Assembly: GCA_018466975.1 (NCBI GenBank)
Contig: CM031563.1
Location: 1-64,000, forward strand
Length of the DNA: 64,000 nucleotides
Source: Sparassis latifolia
Lineage: Eukaryota > Basidiomycota > Agaricomycetes > Polyporales > Sparassidaceae
Reading direction: 5' to 3'
The notes beneath the pieces were generated by a model, which was not told where the DNA came from, ran no database searches, and saw only the letters and a program-made list of their open reading frames with translations. Of the stretch, positions 34,026 to 45,549 are shown piece after piece (position 1 is the stretch's first letter; the number at the start of each line of letters is the position of its first letter). The position numbers and the translations under genes are program-made.

Positions 34026-34799
34026 GTGTCCTCAAATTTGCGTTCAACAAGTTTGCGACTACTTTTGGCTTGCGCACGCAAAACGAACCAAATTTTGCTG
34101 GTGGATGTCGAGCGCCTTCGATCGAACGAGGCCCCCACCATTCACTTCACGCAGACCCTCTCCAAAGCCAGGACCTTTCCACCCATCATCCATATCCTCC
34201 TCCGCAAAACCCGCCAAGCAGAATGCGCCGCTCGCGTTCAGCGTGACATTGTCGCTGACCGCATCCGGCAGCTTCTTTCTGACGTCCGCGAGCTCGAGAA
34301 TCAAATCAGCGCCTTCGGTGCTCGACTCCACGATCGCAGCATTGCACTGCTAATTGCTCACCAGGGTCGTGATGAGCTGACCATTCGTGCTCTGGCTGCG
34401 GATGGGAGTGAGGAAGCATGGGACGAGTTGATGCAGAGGTACCAAGGGACGATGAACATGGCTGCACTTTTGCAGGCCGCTTCACCTCCTGGCAATGTGT
34501 CGCCTCCTGCACATCATCATACTTCCACCGTGAGCTTCGTGCAAGCTCCACAAGCTCCCGCCTCGCCACCGACACTCATTCAGATGCAGACAATCCTGAA
34601 ACCCTCTGTCGCCATCATCACCATCGTCACCATCGTCCTTCCCATTATCGTTGCGGCATGGCTGAAGGCAGTGTGGATGTGTTTCGTTGTGCTGCTGCCA
34701 GCAATGTCTTGCATTGATGATCTCATCATCACCATCCATTACAAATGTCACCGTGATACATACGAGGAAACTGAGCCAGAGGTGTGTGGAATTGGATGA
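34026..34799 (+). CDS. Hypothetical protein, 257-residue single-exon frame
   Basis: An uninterrupted frame of 257 residues, long for a region otherwise without genes. Residues about 60-115 are helical and charged (VQRDIVADRIRQLLSDVREL), and 125-145 contain TIRALAADGSEEAWDELMQR. A strongly hydrophobic stretch at about 190-230 (SVAIITIVTIVLPIIVAAWL, then a second segment) would be one or two membrane helices. Part of the coding sequence is a CATCACCATCGTC-type repeat. A C/T-rich tract lies upstream. I do not recognise a family. It may be a lineage-specific gene or a fortuitous frame. Confidence 0.4.
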   Translation: MSSNLRSTSLRLLLACARKTNQILLVDVERLRSNEAPTIHFTQTLSKARTFPPIIHILLRKTRQAECAARVQRDIVADRIRQLLSDVRELENQISAFGARLHDRSIALLIAHQGRDELTIRALAADGSEEAWDELMQRYQGTMNMAALLQAASPPGNVSPPAHHHTSTVSFVQAPQAPASPPTLIQMQTILKPSVAIITIVTIVLPIIVAAWLKAVWMCFVVLLPAMSCIDDLIITIHYKCHRDTYEETEPEVCGIG

Positions 34800-35553
34800 T
34801 GGTACGAGTCTGCCATTGCCCGATGACCGCAATTATGTGTTTCTTCTTCTTCGTCTGCTCACCCCTTCTTCTGTTCGCACCCTCCCATTCGCCTACTATG
34901 TCATACCATCAGTGGTCTCAGGTTGTGGAGTGCTAGTCCGATGAACGTCCCGCTCATGAGATGGTAGTTCCCGCAGATTCATATGTCTTACTTATCAGGT
35001 TCGTCGAGGCATGTCTAGTACATGTCCTAAGCCTTTCAAGGCGAAGGCGAATATCATATCATAAACATCGTAAACAAACCGAACTCATCTGGAACTTCTG
35101 GCCAACTTCGGGTAGAATCACTAGGAAAAATCCCATTGTGCCGCCGAGTTGACATGCAGGTGCATCTCTCGGAGGTAAGTCGGGGACTTCAGCGATCGCT
35201 GTGATTGTGCTGATGGGACCATCCTTGTGAGTACTACAGAATTCCGGAGGGGGCTGCAAAACACTTCTGACAGTGAATTATCCATTCAAACGAAGCAAAG
35301 ATGTGACTTGGCCATCCGTTGAAAACAGAGCACATACAAGATCGTCTTCCCACCATCGTCAGGCGAATTTCACAACGGTCGCCGAGATAAGGCGAAAGGT
35401 AATAATTGATAATTGATAATTGATAATTGAAGGAGTCGCAGTGGCTAGAACAGTAGGCTCTGCTGTCCGCTGTCCATAGAGACAATCTGCGTGGAAAACC
35501 AAAGTAATCCTCACAAATCAGGTACGGAAATGCGCCTCCCGGCCTCTCACTGG
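34800..35553. other. Intergenic with TAATTGA heptamer array
   Basis: Lies between two 3' ends. It includes four perfect TAATTGA units at 35403-35430. No coding region is supported. Confidence 0.5.
35403..35430 (+). repeat. TAATTGA tandem repeat, four units
   Basis: Four exact head-to-tail 7-mers in the 3' flank of the Zn2Cys6 factor gene. Confidence 0.88.
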
Positions 35554-38150
35554 TCAACCATCAGCCTGTCCGAACTCTGGGCTCCACGGTCTGTGTAGGC
35601 AGGACCATGACGGTTCCCGACGCACTTCAGGCTGAGCCTGGTAGAAGCAGCATCCACCGCATCGCGCAGGATGCCTGGGATCCTTAGACAAGTAGGTCAA
35701 TGAGCGCAGAGCGTACGAGCAACTTCTCGCAATAGAAGACACTGCAAGGCAGGATCTGGAACGCAACCGACTAGTATCATGCGGGATATGACGATGTCCC
35801 TTGTATTTGTGCCCTGAAACGTCTAACTTTCGCTGCACAGAAAGTCTCACGTCAGAAAAACCTACCAGAGCTGTCTCCATCCTTTCGCACGCACCGTAAA
35901 GTTCTCCCGCAACTCTCCATACTGTTGCCTGTCTCCGCAGAGTCTCTTCGACCATCTCCAGGTCACTACGAAGCTCCAGGTCACGCCATGACGATACCTC
36001 CTCTCCATTGGACACCAATCCGAGCAGGAGACCGTATGCGCTGATAACTTGCGAACAGGCGAAGAACGGTGAGTGACTCGGACGGTGTCGATTTGTAGGG
36101 CATGGAATAGAGGGGATCCCAGGAGAAGAACGAGATGATGGTGAGGATGTGCCAATATTGGTTCTAGAGGAACCGGATGTAGACACGGCCAACGAACGTA
36201 GCCGCTGATGCTCATAGTCCTCGCGAACAATAGCCATTATAGACTGAGCAGCAGCCACAGACGCCGCAACATGAGAAGCAGGAACGCGCGACAGCAGTGC
36301 TGCAGCAACGGGCGGGGGAGTAGTCATTTGTCTGAATTCAAAGTTCGGCGCCAAAGGAGTAAGAACCCCAAAATCGAAGTCGACCATAGGAGGAGTGGGG
36401 GCCAGTGTAGAATTTATTGGGTACGGAGAACTGCTAAGCGAACATGCGTCCAAGTCTCTAGTAAGCTGTAAAAGGACGTTGTTGTGTTGGTGGTACAGAT
36501 GAATCATTGCACTGCGGAGAGGTCAGCAAATGACTGCCTTAGATAGAATTGACTTACGCGTAGTTCATCATGAGTGCCATGAAAGCTGCCTCACGATTCG
36601 CTCGCCACTTGACGGCGTCCTCCCCCTCGGTATTCATCTCTCGCGCAGAGCAACAATCATAGCTTTCACGGGAAAGGACGAGAACTTGACGTCAATAAGA
36701 GTGCATTAGAACAGGAAGCACTGACGTGAGTAAGCGACACCTACGGTTAGCAAGGGCAGTCATAATCGCTCTTGCCCGTTCCTCCTGAACAGCTTGTGAT
36801 AGTTCCGTAGTAGCCGGAGATGAGACTGCCAACAGGAGGGAGATTGTGCGAGCACGCAGCGCAAATGCCGATGGCTTGCATGTACCGCAATAATTACTCA
36901 GTGTCAGACAAACGTTACGGTAAGAGAACTGCTGACCTGCTGCTCTGGGCCAGATGATAGCCACGTGTACGGGAGATTCACAGCAGCTGAAATACCCCCT
37001 AAGACACTGCGATGTAGGCCGCTTACAACTTGAAGCATGCCGTCGAGCGTCCATAGCTCCCACCACACTCTGCGCTCAGCTTCTGCATCTGCAGACGACC
37101 CTCCGGCCTGCACAAGGTCACGCTGGTGCATGCTGCTAGATACAGCGAGTCGAACAGCAGTCGCGAGACGTTCTCGTGCGATATCGATCGTCCCGGAGCC
37201 ATATTCAACATGTACAAGCATAATGAGAGCTTGTATATGCTGTAGTAAAGGTGTGGTGGTGTCAGTGGATAGCAAGGTGGTGGTGAGTGTGGCGTAGTCG
37301 GTCGAAGGTGGTACCGGTGCAAATGGGGAGACAAGCGCGCCCATAGCAGAGAGAATCACCAGGCTCGCCGGTGGAGATGAGGCTATGAAGATGGAATACG
37401 GAGGGAGTATGTAGCAGAAGTGGTGTACGTGTGTGTAATAGAGGGAGATACTATGCAGAGAAAAAAGTGAGCGTTCTGACTGAGACATAGGAATGGTTGA
37501 CCGTACATCTCTTGGACTTCATTTGGTGGTATTATGTCCACACTGGGTGCAGAACCGACCACAGTAAAGAAGTCTTGCATCTCATGGTCGCTGAGATGCA
37601 TTGTCGGGTCGAGAAATGACAGAGGTGATGTGATTTCCGATGGAGAGAGCAGCTCACTGAGAGTCGTCTGAAATTCCTGGGAAGACCGCACAAGAAGCGA
37701 TGGCGGTGTCACGAACGGTTGCGAAGAAGCGTCTGGCACATTGACTTAGAATAGAAGTATAAAGCGAGTGGTGAACTCACCTGAAACATCTTCCGCTGGT
37801 GCAGACGTTTCCGTGAGGTGTGAATCCTCCCTTTGCGAGCTGGCATCACCACTCGACTCTTCCGCGAGCCTCCGCTTTGAGCCTATCCTCCGAGAAGGTA
37901 ACCATGTGCACTCGGAGCCGTTCTTCAGACACCTGGTGCACGGCTCCGATGACGGCTTGGGGCCCACATCATATCGAGTTGTCGGCTGCATGGGTGCCTT
38001 GCCGTCACATTTGACTTTGGCGCGGCGACAGGGGAGACAGGCAAGAGAGATGCGTGAACGAGGTCCATTGTGAGCTGGGAGTGGACGAGTCATAATGGTC
38101 AAGTCGCGGTTCAGACGAGAGAGTGGCGCTCCCCGGCTATGTTGCTGCAA
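35554..38150 (-). CDS. Zn2Cys6 fungal-specific transcription factor
   Basis: Exons 37781-38150 (ATG at 38150, or 38093 which looks more natural), 37507-37732, 36937-37450, 36741-36874, 36558-36662 and 35554-36511 are phase-consistent and give 749 residues from 38093. The Zn cluster is CLPCRRAKVKC, a long loop, then CTRCLKNGSEC; the middle loop of about 22 residues is longer than the usual 5-16. The fungal_trans middle homology region is clear: EIISLYYTHVHHFCYILPP, LQHIQALIMLVHVEYGSG and ERRVWWELWTLDGMLQVVSG. Such factors bind CGG-type sites in the nucleus and often regulate nearby transport or metabolism genes (family knowledge). It is head-to-head with the ABCG transporter gene. The C-terminal 70 residues are Arg/Cys-rich and less certain. 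Confidence 0.9.
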
Positions 38151-38586
38151 AAGGAGACATTACCGCCTGCCCGACTTCCGAGCCCTTTTTCAATTACCGC
38201 AACTGCACGTTCTTTGCAACAGAAGCAGCAAGTACTGGCCGAAGAGCTGAATGCGTTTGATCGACGACGACAGCGGTAAAACATTTCGTTTCCGGTCCCT
38301 GATCGTTCTGTAGCTCAAAAACACTGCCGCCGGCTTGTGGCAGACTACAGCACCTTCCGTTTCCGGACAACCGGCTATGCTCGGCATCTCGTGCTTCTTC
38401 CTACTGATCGCCTTCGTCACCCCAGACGGCCGCTTATTCAGAGTCACCGTGACACAGCTGGTCGCAGTGACTTGTTGACAGCCAGATTCGCGCTTGAAAT
38501 ATACATCTCTACGCGCTCGTTGACCCGGGTACTGTCTGCAGATATAAGATGGCGCCAGCTATTCGTATGGTTTCCTTAAGTTCATC
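38151..38586. promoter_or_regulatory. Shared divergent promoter region of the Zn2Cys6 factor and ABCG transporter
   Basis: About 440 bp separate the two divergent genes. Several CGG/CCG triplets occur; the best arranged pair is CCGGACAACCGG at 38363-38374 (CCG, 6 nt, CGG, an everted pair). Zn2Cys6 dimers bind paired CGG triplets, so self- or cross-regulation is possible. This is inference from sequence pattern only. Confidence 0.4.
38363..38374. promoter_or_regulatory. Candidate everted CCG-N6-CGG site
   Basis: CCGGACAACCGG in the divergent promoter. Such pairs are typical of Zn2Cys6 dimer targets, although paired CGG triplets also occur by chance in GC-rich DNA. Confidence 0.25.
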
Positions 38587-41365
38587 ATGCCTACCGTGTT
38601 TCACCGCGAGGTGGCCCACAAGGTCTCTGATCTCGAAGTGAGGCCGCTTTGTCGTCGTCTGTGTTTTCTCCCCTGATGCCTCAATTATATCTTCCAGAGC
38701 CAGCAGACGGTGTCCTCAATTGCCGAGAACCGTGCAGAGCACCATGCGTTAGTGTGGAAAAATGTCAGCTTCGAAGTCTCCAAGAAGGGCGTCAAGAAGA
38801 CGATCCTCTCAAATCTCTCGGGATGCGTCTCCTCTGGAGAAATGATTGCAAGTCAGGTCCTTTATTTCACTGCCATCTCATTCGCGCTCATTGGTCCTCA
38901 CTTATTCCATACAAAACCACCCAGTCATGGGACCGTCTGGTGCGGGAAAAAGTACCTTCCTCGACCTGATTGCTCAACGGACGCAGCCTTCTTCGGGCGC
39001 GGTGCGTTTTTCACTTTGAGGCATGCTGTTTGGCGTAAATTGACGGTGCTATCGTTTATAGATCGAACTGGATAGTACAGCAAAGTTTCGGATGCGTGAT
39101 TATTCTTCATATGTCGAACAAGATGACGCTCTACTTGGTGTCCTCACAGTGCGAGAGACAGTCGAGTTTGCCGCAAAACTGAGGTACGTATCCTTTACTC
39201 CGTTGATTCTCTTAATTTCTGTAATATCCTAATCTGTTGTCTTAGCATGCCGGCTTCTACCCCTCCCGAAGTCGTGCGGCAACGCGTGGATTCGACCCTC
39301 ACCATGCTGGGTATTTCGCATGTAGCAGACAATATCATTGGCACAGCAATTCAACGCGGAGTCAGTGGCGGGCAAAAGCGCCGAGTCACGATTGCGTGCG
39401 CGGTGGTGGCTCGTCCAGACTTCCTCATCCTCGATGAGCCCACTTCAGGACTTGACTCGGCTACTTCTACCGAGGTAGTTCGAGCAGGTGAGTCGTTCAG
39501 TGTTAGTGGATTTTAGTCACAACGTACTAACAGCATTGTGGTCGATGTGGCATAACAGTACAGCGGCTTACGCAGACCACTAATTCTGTAACACTTTGCA
39601 CGATCCATCAGCCATCTTACGAGACGATTTCGCATTTCGACAAGGTCCTGCTCCTTGCTAACGGACGAACACTCTTCTTTGGAAGCGTCAGTACGTAGCT
39701 CGTTCTCTATGCCTCCATATGTGATTCGAATTACTCTCTAACTCCAGCTGCAATGGAGGAGCACTTTTCCGTTCTTGGCTATCCTACTCCCACCCACTTC
39801 AACCCAACTGATCACGCCATGACTCTTATCAACACCGACTTTACCTCGTTGTCTACTTTAGACTCAGACCTACGAGAGACGAAGGAGAACGTCATTGCGC
39901 GTTACGATACGTTCGTCAATGCCTGGCAGATATGCGAAAGAAGCGACCCGTCCATTGTATCACCACTATGCGGTGTCCCGAACACCCTAAGCCCTCCAAA
40001 AGAGGGCGGGAAGATTAACAGCGTGCCGCAGGATATGTACCGCACGTGGGTCCTTGCTCAGAGGACGTTCCTGAACTACCGGCGAAATATCTTGAACCAT
40101 GGTAAGTTTTTTAAACGTTAAATCGGTTTGGACGTTGACGATCGTTTGATTCTTCAGGCATTCGTCTGGCTATGTATATCGGGATGAGTCTCATGTTAGC
40201 GGTTATCTGGATCAGGTTGCCAAAGGATGACCGTAAGTACTATATGCCTCATGGGGGCTGGGCCATGGAGTGATATCTCCTAACACAGAACGTATCAACG
40301 ACCGTCTCTCTGTTCACTTTTATGGTGTCGCATTCTTGAGTTTCATGAGGTATGTCACGGATATCCATGATCGGTTAATTTTGCCATATGAATTTAGGGG
40401 CATATCTTTTTAAGCGTCGCTGGTATCCCATCCTTCCTGGAAGAACGCTCGCTCTTCATCCGCGAGCGCGACAACGGACTTGTTGGCCCAGGTGCATTCA
40501 TCATCTCCAACACGCTTGTCACCCTTCCGTTCATGTTCATTTGTGCAATATCCTTCTCTCTGATCTGGTAATATCCTCACTGACCCTGTTTCATCTTCGT
40601 GCTGATATCGTGGTGTCTGGCGTTAGTTATTGGGCAATTGGCTTGCATCCGGGTGCGACAGCGTTCTGGCGCTTCACGTTCTTCCTTTTCCTCGCAACAA
40701 TAGCTGCAGAGAGTCAGAGCGTACTTGTTGCTGCGATTCTTCCCATCTTCGTGGCGTCCCTTGCAGTGGCCAGCTTCATGAACGGCTTCTGGATGAGGTA
40801 CGTGTCTGATCTGTTACACGAGTTCGATGACAACTTGCTAACGACCGTCCAACTTCTCTTTGAAAGCGTCGGCGGATACTTCATGCAGACTGTGAGTCGC
40901 CGTCGGTTTTTTCTGAGAACTATCTTGACTAACGTCTACGGCAGCGCAATTTACCGGCTTTCTGGCGTGACTGGGCTCATTGGTTAGCTCAGATTCCCCC
41001 GTTTGCACAATTGAATTCATATAATATGCTTTTAACAGGATTGACTACCAGACCTTTGCCTTCGCAAACTTGGTGAAGAATGATTTTACAGGCTTGGTCT
41101 TCACTTGCCAAACACTCGCGGATGGCTCATGCCAGTGCTCATACGCGAGCTCGCTCATTGCCCAGGGTCAATGTGCCGTATCAGGCCAGGACGTGCTCGA
41201 CGTACGTACCGTCTGCCTCAGGCATGCGGGTTGTGCTCATATTTTGTCCGACAGCAACTGGAGATTGCTGGCATTGACATCGGGCTGTACACTGGTATAC
41301 TCATCTGCATCATCGCGGTGTACCGGGTGATGCTGTATCTCGCACTCGTGCTGCGCAGGAAGTAG
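38587..41365 (+). CDS. ABCG-type (White/PDR half-size) ABC transporter
   Basis: Fifteen exons (first 38587-38637, 38698-38851, 38925-39001, 39062-39183, 39246-39487; last 41255-41365) were phase-checked throughout and give 642 residues. The nucleotide-binding domain comes first, as in ABCG proteins: Walker A GPSGAGKST, Q-loop YVEQDD, signature VSGGQKRR, Walker B FLILDEPTSGLDS and switch His in CTIHQPS. About six membrane helices follow (LAMYIGMSLMLAVIWIRLP, FMFICAISFSLI, ILICIIAVYRVMLYLAL). A Cys-containing loop (CQCSYASSLIAQGQC) lies before the last helix, as in ABCG half-transporters. It would dimerise to export lipids, sterols or xenobiotics; the substrate is unknown. Confidence 0.94.
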
Positions 41366-41727
41366 ATGCCTATGTTTTATCTCTGCGACGGTGTTTCTTT
41401 CACTGCACGGACAGTCGACTGGATCCCCGTACTATCGTTCTTGTGCTTGTAATTGCTTGCGTTTATTTACTTCTCCCATGCCAGTGCGACCTTGAAGCTT
41501 TAGGTAATACATACAGTCTACACACTCTACAATGTCTGTTGCTCGCAACCCACATAGTTTATCAATATTACTTATTTAAATGCATCTCACCGGGCGGACG
41601 AGACGCGTCAAGATCACGTGATTGATAATTGAATCTCCGATGATCGTTCCGTGGCACCATTTCGTTGCCCGCTGTGGCGTGTACATTGCTGAGCGTCCAA
41701 CGTACTACTAACTCCGTTTCGTCTACT
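41366..41727. other. Intergenic
   Basis: Lies between the ABCG 3' end and Cwc15 start. Nothing recognised. Confidence 0.5.
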
Positions 41728-42767
41728 ATGTCGACAGCACACAGACCGACATGGGATCCTGCGCAGGCGAAGGATGTAAAGGGCGGCTCTCGCCAGTTCT
41801 CTGTGCGAGATATGGCAGCGCACACGAAATTGAAGTTCCGGTACGTGGCCAGGGTAGTCGCGTCATGTCGGTTCACGCTCACGATTTGTCAACAAGTCAA
41901 CCAGGACAGACATCAGTAGCGGAAGTCGGAAAGAAGGACTTACGATCTGAGCTTCTGGCGGCTGAGCAGGAAGCGCGGGAGAAGAAGCGGAAGGCTGAAG
42001 GGAAACCTCCACTGGCCGTTGAGAATGGGGCCACTGCCCCGCAAGGACAGAATGAGGAGGCAAACAAGCGTAGGAAGCTGTTGCAGGAGGCGCTAGAACT
42101 AGACAGAGATGATGACGTGGATCGCGATGCGAAGGAGAAAGAGGACGATGATGAAGACGAAGATGAAGACGAGTGCGTGACTCTGACTTTCATTGTCGCA
42201 GCTATCGACCGAGACTCCAATTTTGAACAGAGAAGATGACGAAGATGAGGAGGATGATACCGCGGAACTCCTGCGCGAACTGGAGAGGATAAAACGCGAA
42301 CGCGCGGAAGAGAAGGAACGGCAAGAGCGCGAACAATCTGCATCGACAAATGCAGCACGCGAGGCTGAAATCGCGATTGCAAATCCATTACTGAATCTTG
42401 CAGCTGCACTTGGTCAGAATCCTCAAGGAGTGAATACCACGGTCCCAGGAACTTTCGCGGTGAAGCGACGTTGGGATGACGGTGCGTTTTTCAGATCGTC
42501 GCTATAATCCGAATTCTTGGCTGAATGGATTTTGACAGACTTGATCTTCAAGAACCAGGCTATGAGCTCACGAGACAAGGATAGGTCGGGACAATTTGTA
42601 AACGACCTGTTACGGACAGAGTTCCATAAGTCAGTCCCTCAGTCATGGGATACTCGCTGCTTCTAACGCTGATTGTGCTACATAGAAAGTTCATGGCGAA
42701 GTTTATCAAGGTACATCGTCATGTCACGGCCATTTTCAGTCGCGCTAATCATTTCTTACCCCAGTAA
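41728..42767 (+). CDS. CWC15: Pre-mRNA-splicing factor Cwc15/Cwf15
   Basis: Exons 41728-41840, 41897-42172, 42231-42481, 42539-42629 and 42686-42710 are in phase, with the stop TAA alone in a last exon at 42765-42767; 252 residues. The conserved N-terminus MSTAHRPTWDPAQAKDV and SRQFSVRDMAAHTKLKFR, the acidic middle, and the C-terminus VKRRWDDDLIFKNQA plus EFHKKFMAKFIK are diagnostic of Cwc15. It is a component of the Prp19/NTC-associated spliceosome (established). The last intron is 54 nt and in frame, so its retention would add 18 codons before the same stop. Confidence 0.95.
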
Positions 42768-43600
42768 TTATACCGTAGTAGCGTTTATTCTCTCGTTGTC
42801 TGCTTCCCTTTGTTCCTGGTCAATCGACGTGGTCCTGTGAGCTCTATTGATGCAAGTGAGTCGTCATGTCCTTCCAAAATACATTTACAACCACTGGAGC
42901 GAATAGTACTATGTTTGGTACCAGTATTGATTTGATGGAAATGCCTTGTCGCTGCCCCACATCTGAAGACAATCTCATTAAATGCCGAGAATTTGAACTG
43001 GCTCCGTGGACTCCGCGACGCCGTATGGCGTGCGCGCTCGGTGCTTGCTCAATGACGTGCTCGCGGATGGGATGTCGCCATAGCCTCGCTTGCCAAGTCT
43101 CCGTGCTGGGATTTGTTGCCGGCGTACAAGATCTTGTTCTGCCACCGGACATTAGATCTAGATGACTTTCCACTGTTCAACCTTGGTTAATCTGACGCGA
43201 TCTTCAGATAGAGCGATCGAACGGTGAACTCATCTCGGGAGGGTTGCAGTAACCGATTCAGCATTGTGGCGTTCCGTTCTCTACCCTGATGACCCTGTCC
43301 CAAAAATCCACCACTGCATCGATATACGGCTTCTCCGAAGCCCCATGGTGTTCAGACTTCTTCCGATCTTCTCGGATTCTGCAAAACTGGTTTACGTCGG
43401 AATGTACGTCCCCCGTTCAATTTATCATTATGTCGGGCCCGAGTGTTCTACAAAGCACTTCTAGCTGCACGCAATAGCCTGAAAACATCTGAAAATATAC
43501 ACTCCATTGCTAGATCCTTTAAATACGAGATGATCCAAGTACAAATCCAAGCTAGCATGTGTCGATACAGATCCCAGGATAGCCGCGCTCGCTCTGGCAT
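42768..43600. other. Intergenic between convergent genes
   Basis: A 99-codon plus frame and a 109-codon minus frame overlap at 42844-43173 without motifs or splice support. Nothing is called. Confidence 0.45.
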
Positions 43601-45549
43601 TCACGCCAACTCTTCTGTCTTCGTATCCAACCAATCCTGCCAAAGCGGACCAGTGATGCCCGCTCCAGCGAACATCCCCGCAAATCGTATGACCCGATAC
43701 ACATCTCGGAAATCGCTGGCGAGTCCCAAACTGATGCGCACGAGACCGATCTCGTACCCCAAGTGCCGCTCTATCCCGTGCTTGGTTGTTCCTTCAGTTA
43801 CGAGGTCCATAGTTCCATCGAGGCCAAGCATGGCCGCGGCCGCGCCAAGGTTGCACATGCATCCGGTGCGCAATGAGATGTTGTGTCTGGAGGCAGCGTA
43901 CTCCACGAATGAGATTGGAATCTTCTCACCGGAGGGCTATTCACAGAAAAAAATAGGTCAATGTATGTCTAGGTCAGATACGGGAGACCTACGAAGAGGA
44001 AGACGACCGAGACGGTTGACCCTGTGTCAGACTGCTCCCCGATTGCTGTGAGCTGTCGCGAAGGTACGCGAGATAGGACCCGCACGACCGGCGTGCCTGT
44101 TGATTCATGTCGTAGTTGTGATAGCGATGAGACGAGGTAGCTCGTCAGAGAGGAAAGACGCAGTGGAAGGAATGGAAGGTAAGCAGAAAGAAAACGGAGA
44201 CCCTCCGTGATCACGGACAGATTAAGGTAGTTGATGGTTCCATCCTGAAGAAGAAAATTAGCCGGTTGAAAAGCGGTTGGCAGACTCACTGATCTCACCT
44301 CGAAACGTTCGTGCTGGTGGGAGCTCATGGTCACGTTCATACCAGGGACCTGCACGACATCTACAGTACCGCCTGCGAACCAGGGACGATCCAGTTGCGC
44401 CAGGAACTCTTCCTTTGCAATTAAAGCGCCGATTCCTGTCGGGTAACCGAACATCTTATAGAAACTGACGGCCATCGCATCGACAGGATGGTCCGTCAGA
44501 GAAAAGATAGATGTCGGTGCGAGAGCTGCGGCATCAAGGAGTGTGTAATATCCTTGTGACGCTGCATGATGGATAAGGGAAAGTGGGTTTTTAGTGTTGG
44601 AAATGTTTGACTGCCCGGTAAGTGCGAAAAGACTTGGGAAAGAGCGCCTGTTCTGCGGGTGATTCCGTTCCAAAATCCCCTACCACAACTGGTCAACGTG
44701 AAGGCCCATCTGATGAAGAGTGAGCTCGGGTACCTCGGCATCATTGATCTCTAATCCTCCGTGCTCGGTAGAAGCGATATAATGTACTTGTGCACCACGT
44801 TGCGCTGCGAAGTTCCGGATGCCGTGTACGCTATTGTGCGCATCGACGCCGAGGACAAACACACTTCCCTTTGTGAAAGGGAAGGATTCGCCCACGAGCT
44901 TCAGAGCACCCGTAGCGTTCGCCGTAAACACTACGGTGTAACCAGGCGGGGCTCTGAAGAATGAAAGCACTGCCTTCCGAGCGTCGTTCGCGCAAGTCGA
45001 CGATAACTTGGATCTACAAGTTCGGCGAATAATTGCAGTCAGTTATGAGAATATGCGAGGGGCGGCGAGAGATACATACGAATTACTGACGGAGTGCGTG
45101 TTGCCTAGAATATTGCGGTGGAGAAAGTCTGTCTGGGCTCGTAACAAACTCTCTGGATAGAGCGAGCCGCCCATGTAGTCCACATATGTCTCTCCGGTGC
45201 GGTCCAAGCGTGCGAAGTCGCTGCGTCTCAATGCATCAAGGGTCCAAGTAAGCTGATACTGTGGATGTTGTTTCAGGAAAAGCTTGTAGGCTCCAGAGGC
45301 ACTGTCCTCGAGGATGTCGACGGTGAAGGACGCATACAGAGGTGGAGGATCGAATGAGGCCTTCTCGTCGCTGCGGTAGCGTTCTGTGACGGCGGTGATC
45401 GAGCCATAAGTCTCAGGGGAAAAGCTAGCAGGGCTATTAGCACAACCAAGAGTTAGGGCAGAGAATGCGGCCTTGGACTGCTTCCGCACGATGGACCGCG
45501 GGGGGTGCTGGGCCTGCGCATCCACTATCGAAGAATGAGTGTGTCCCAT
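43601..45549 (-). CDS. Molybdenum cofactor sulfurase-like PLP-dependent enzyme (no MOSC domain)
   Basis: Exons 45080-45549, 44734-45013, 44299-44679, 43993-44244 and 43601-43936 are in phase and give 572 residues. The class V aminotransferase/cysteine desulfurase fold is seen in ETYVDYMGGSLYPESLLRAQ, NTHSVSNSSKLSS, VVFTANATGALKLVGESFPF, LLDAAALAPT and the PLP-lysine block VSFYKMFGYPTGIGALI. The C-terminus has the conserved RTGCMCNLGAAA cysteines of MoCo sulfurases and INYLNLSVI. In full MoCo sulfurases (HxB, MOCOS) a MOSC domain follows, but here the protein stops about 65 residues after those cysteines. It may sulfurate the cofactor with a separate partner or act on another substrate. Confidence 0.88.

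Noticed and set aside
35403..35430. TAATTGA array as a possible CRISPR-like or regulatory array
   Set aside because: There are only four 7-mers with no spacers in a eukaryotic 3' flank; it is an ordinary minisatellite.
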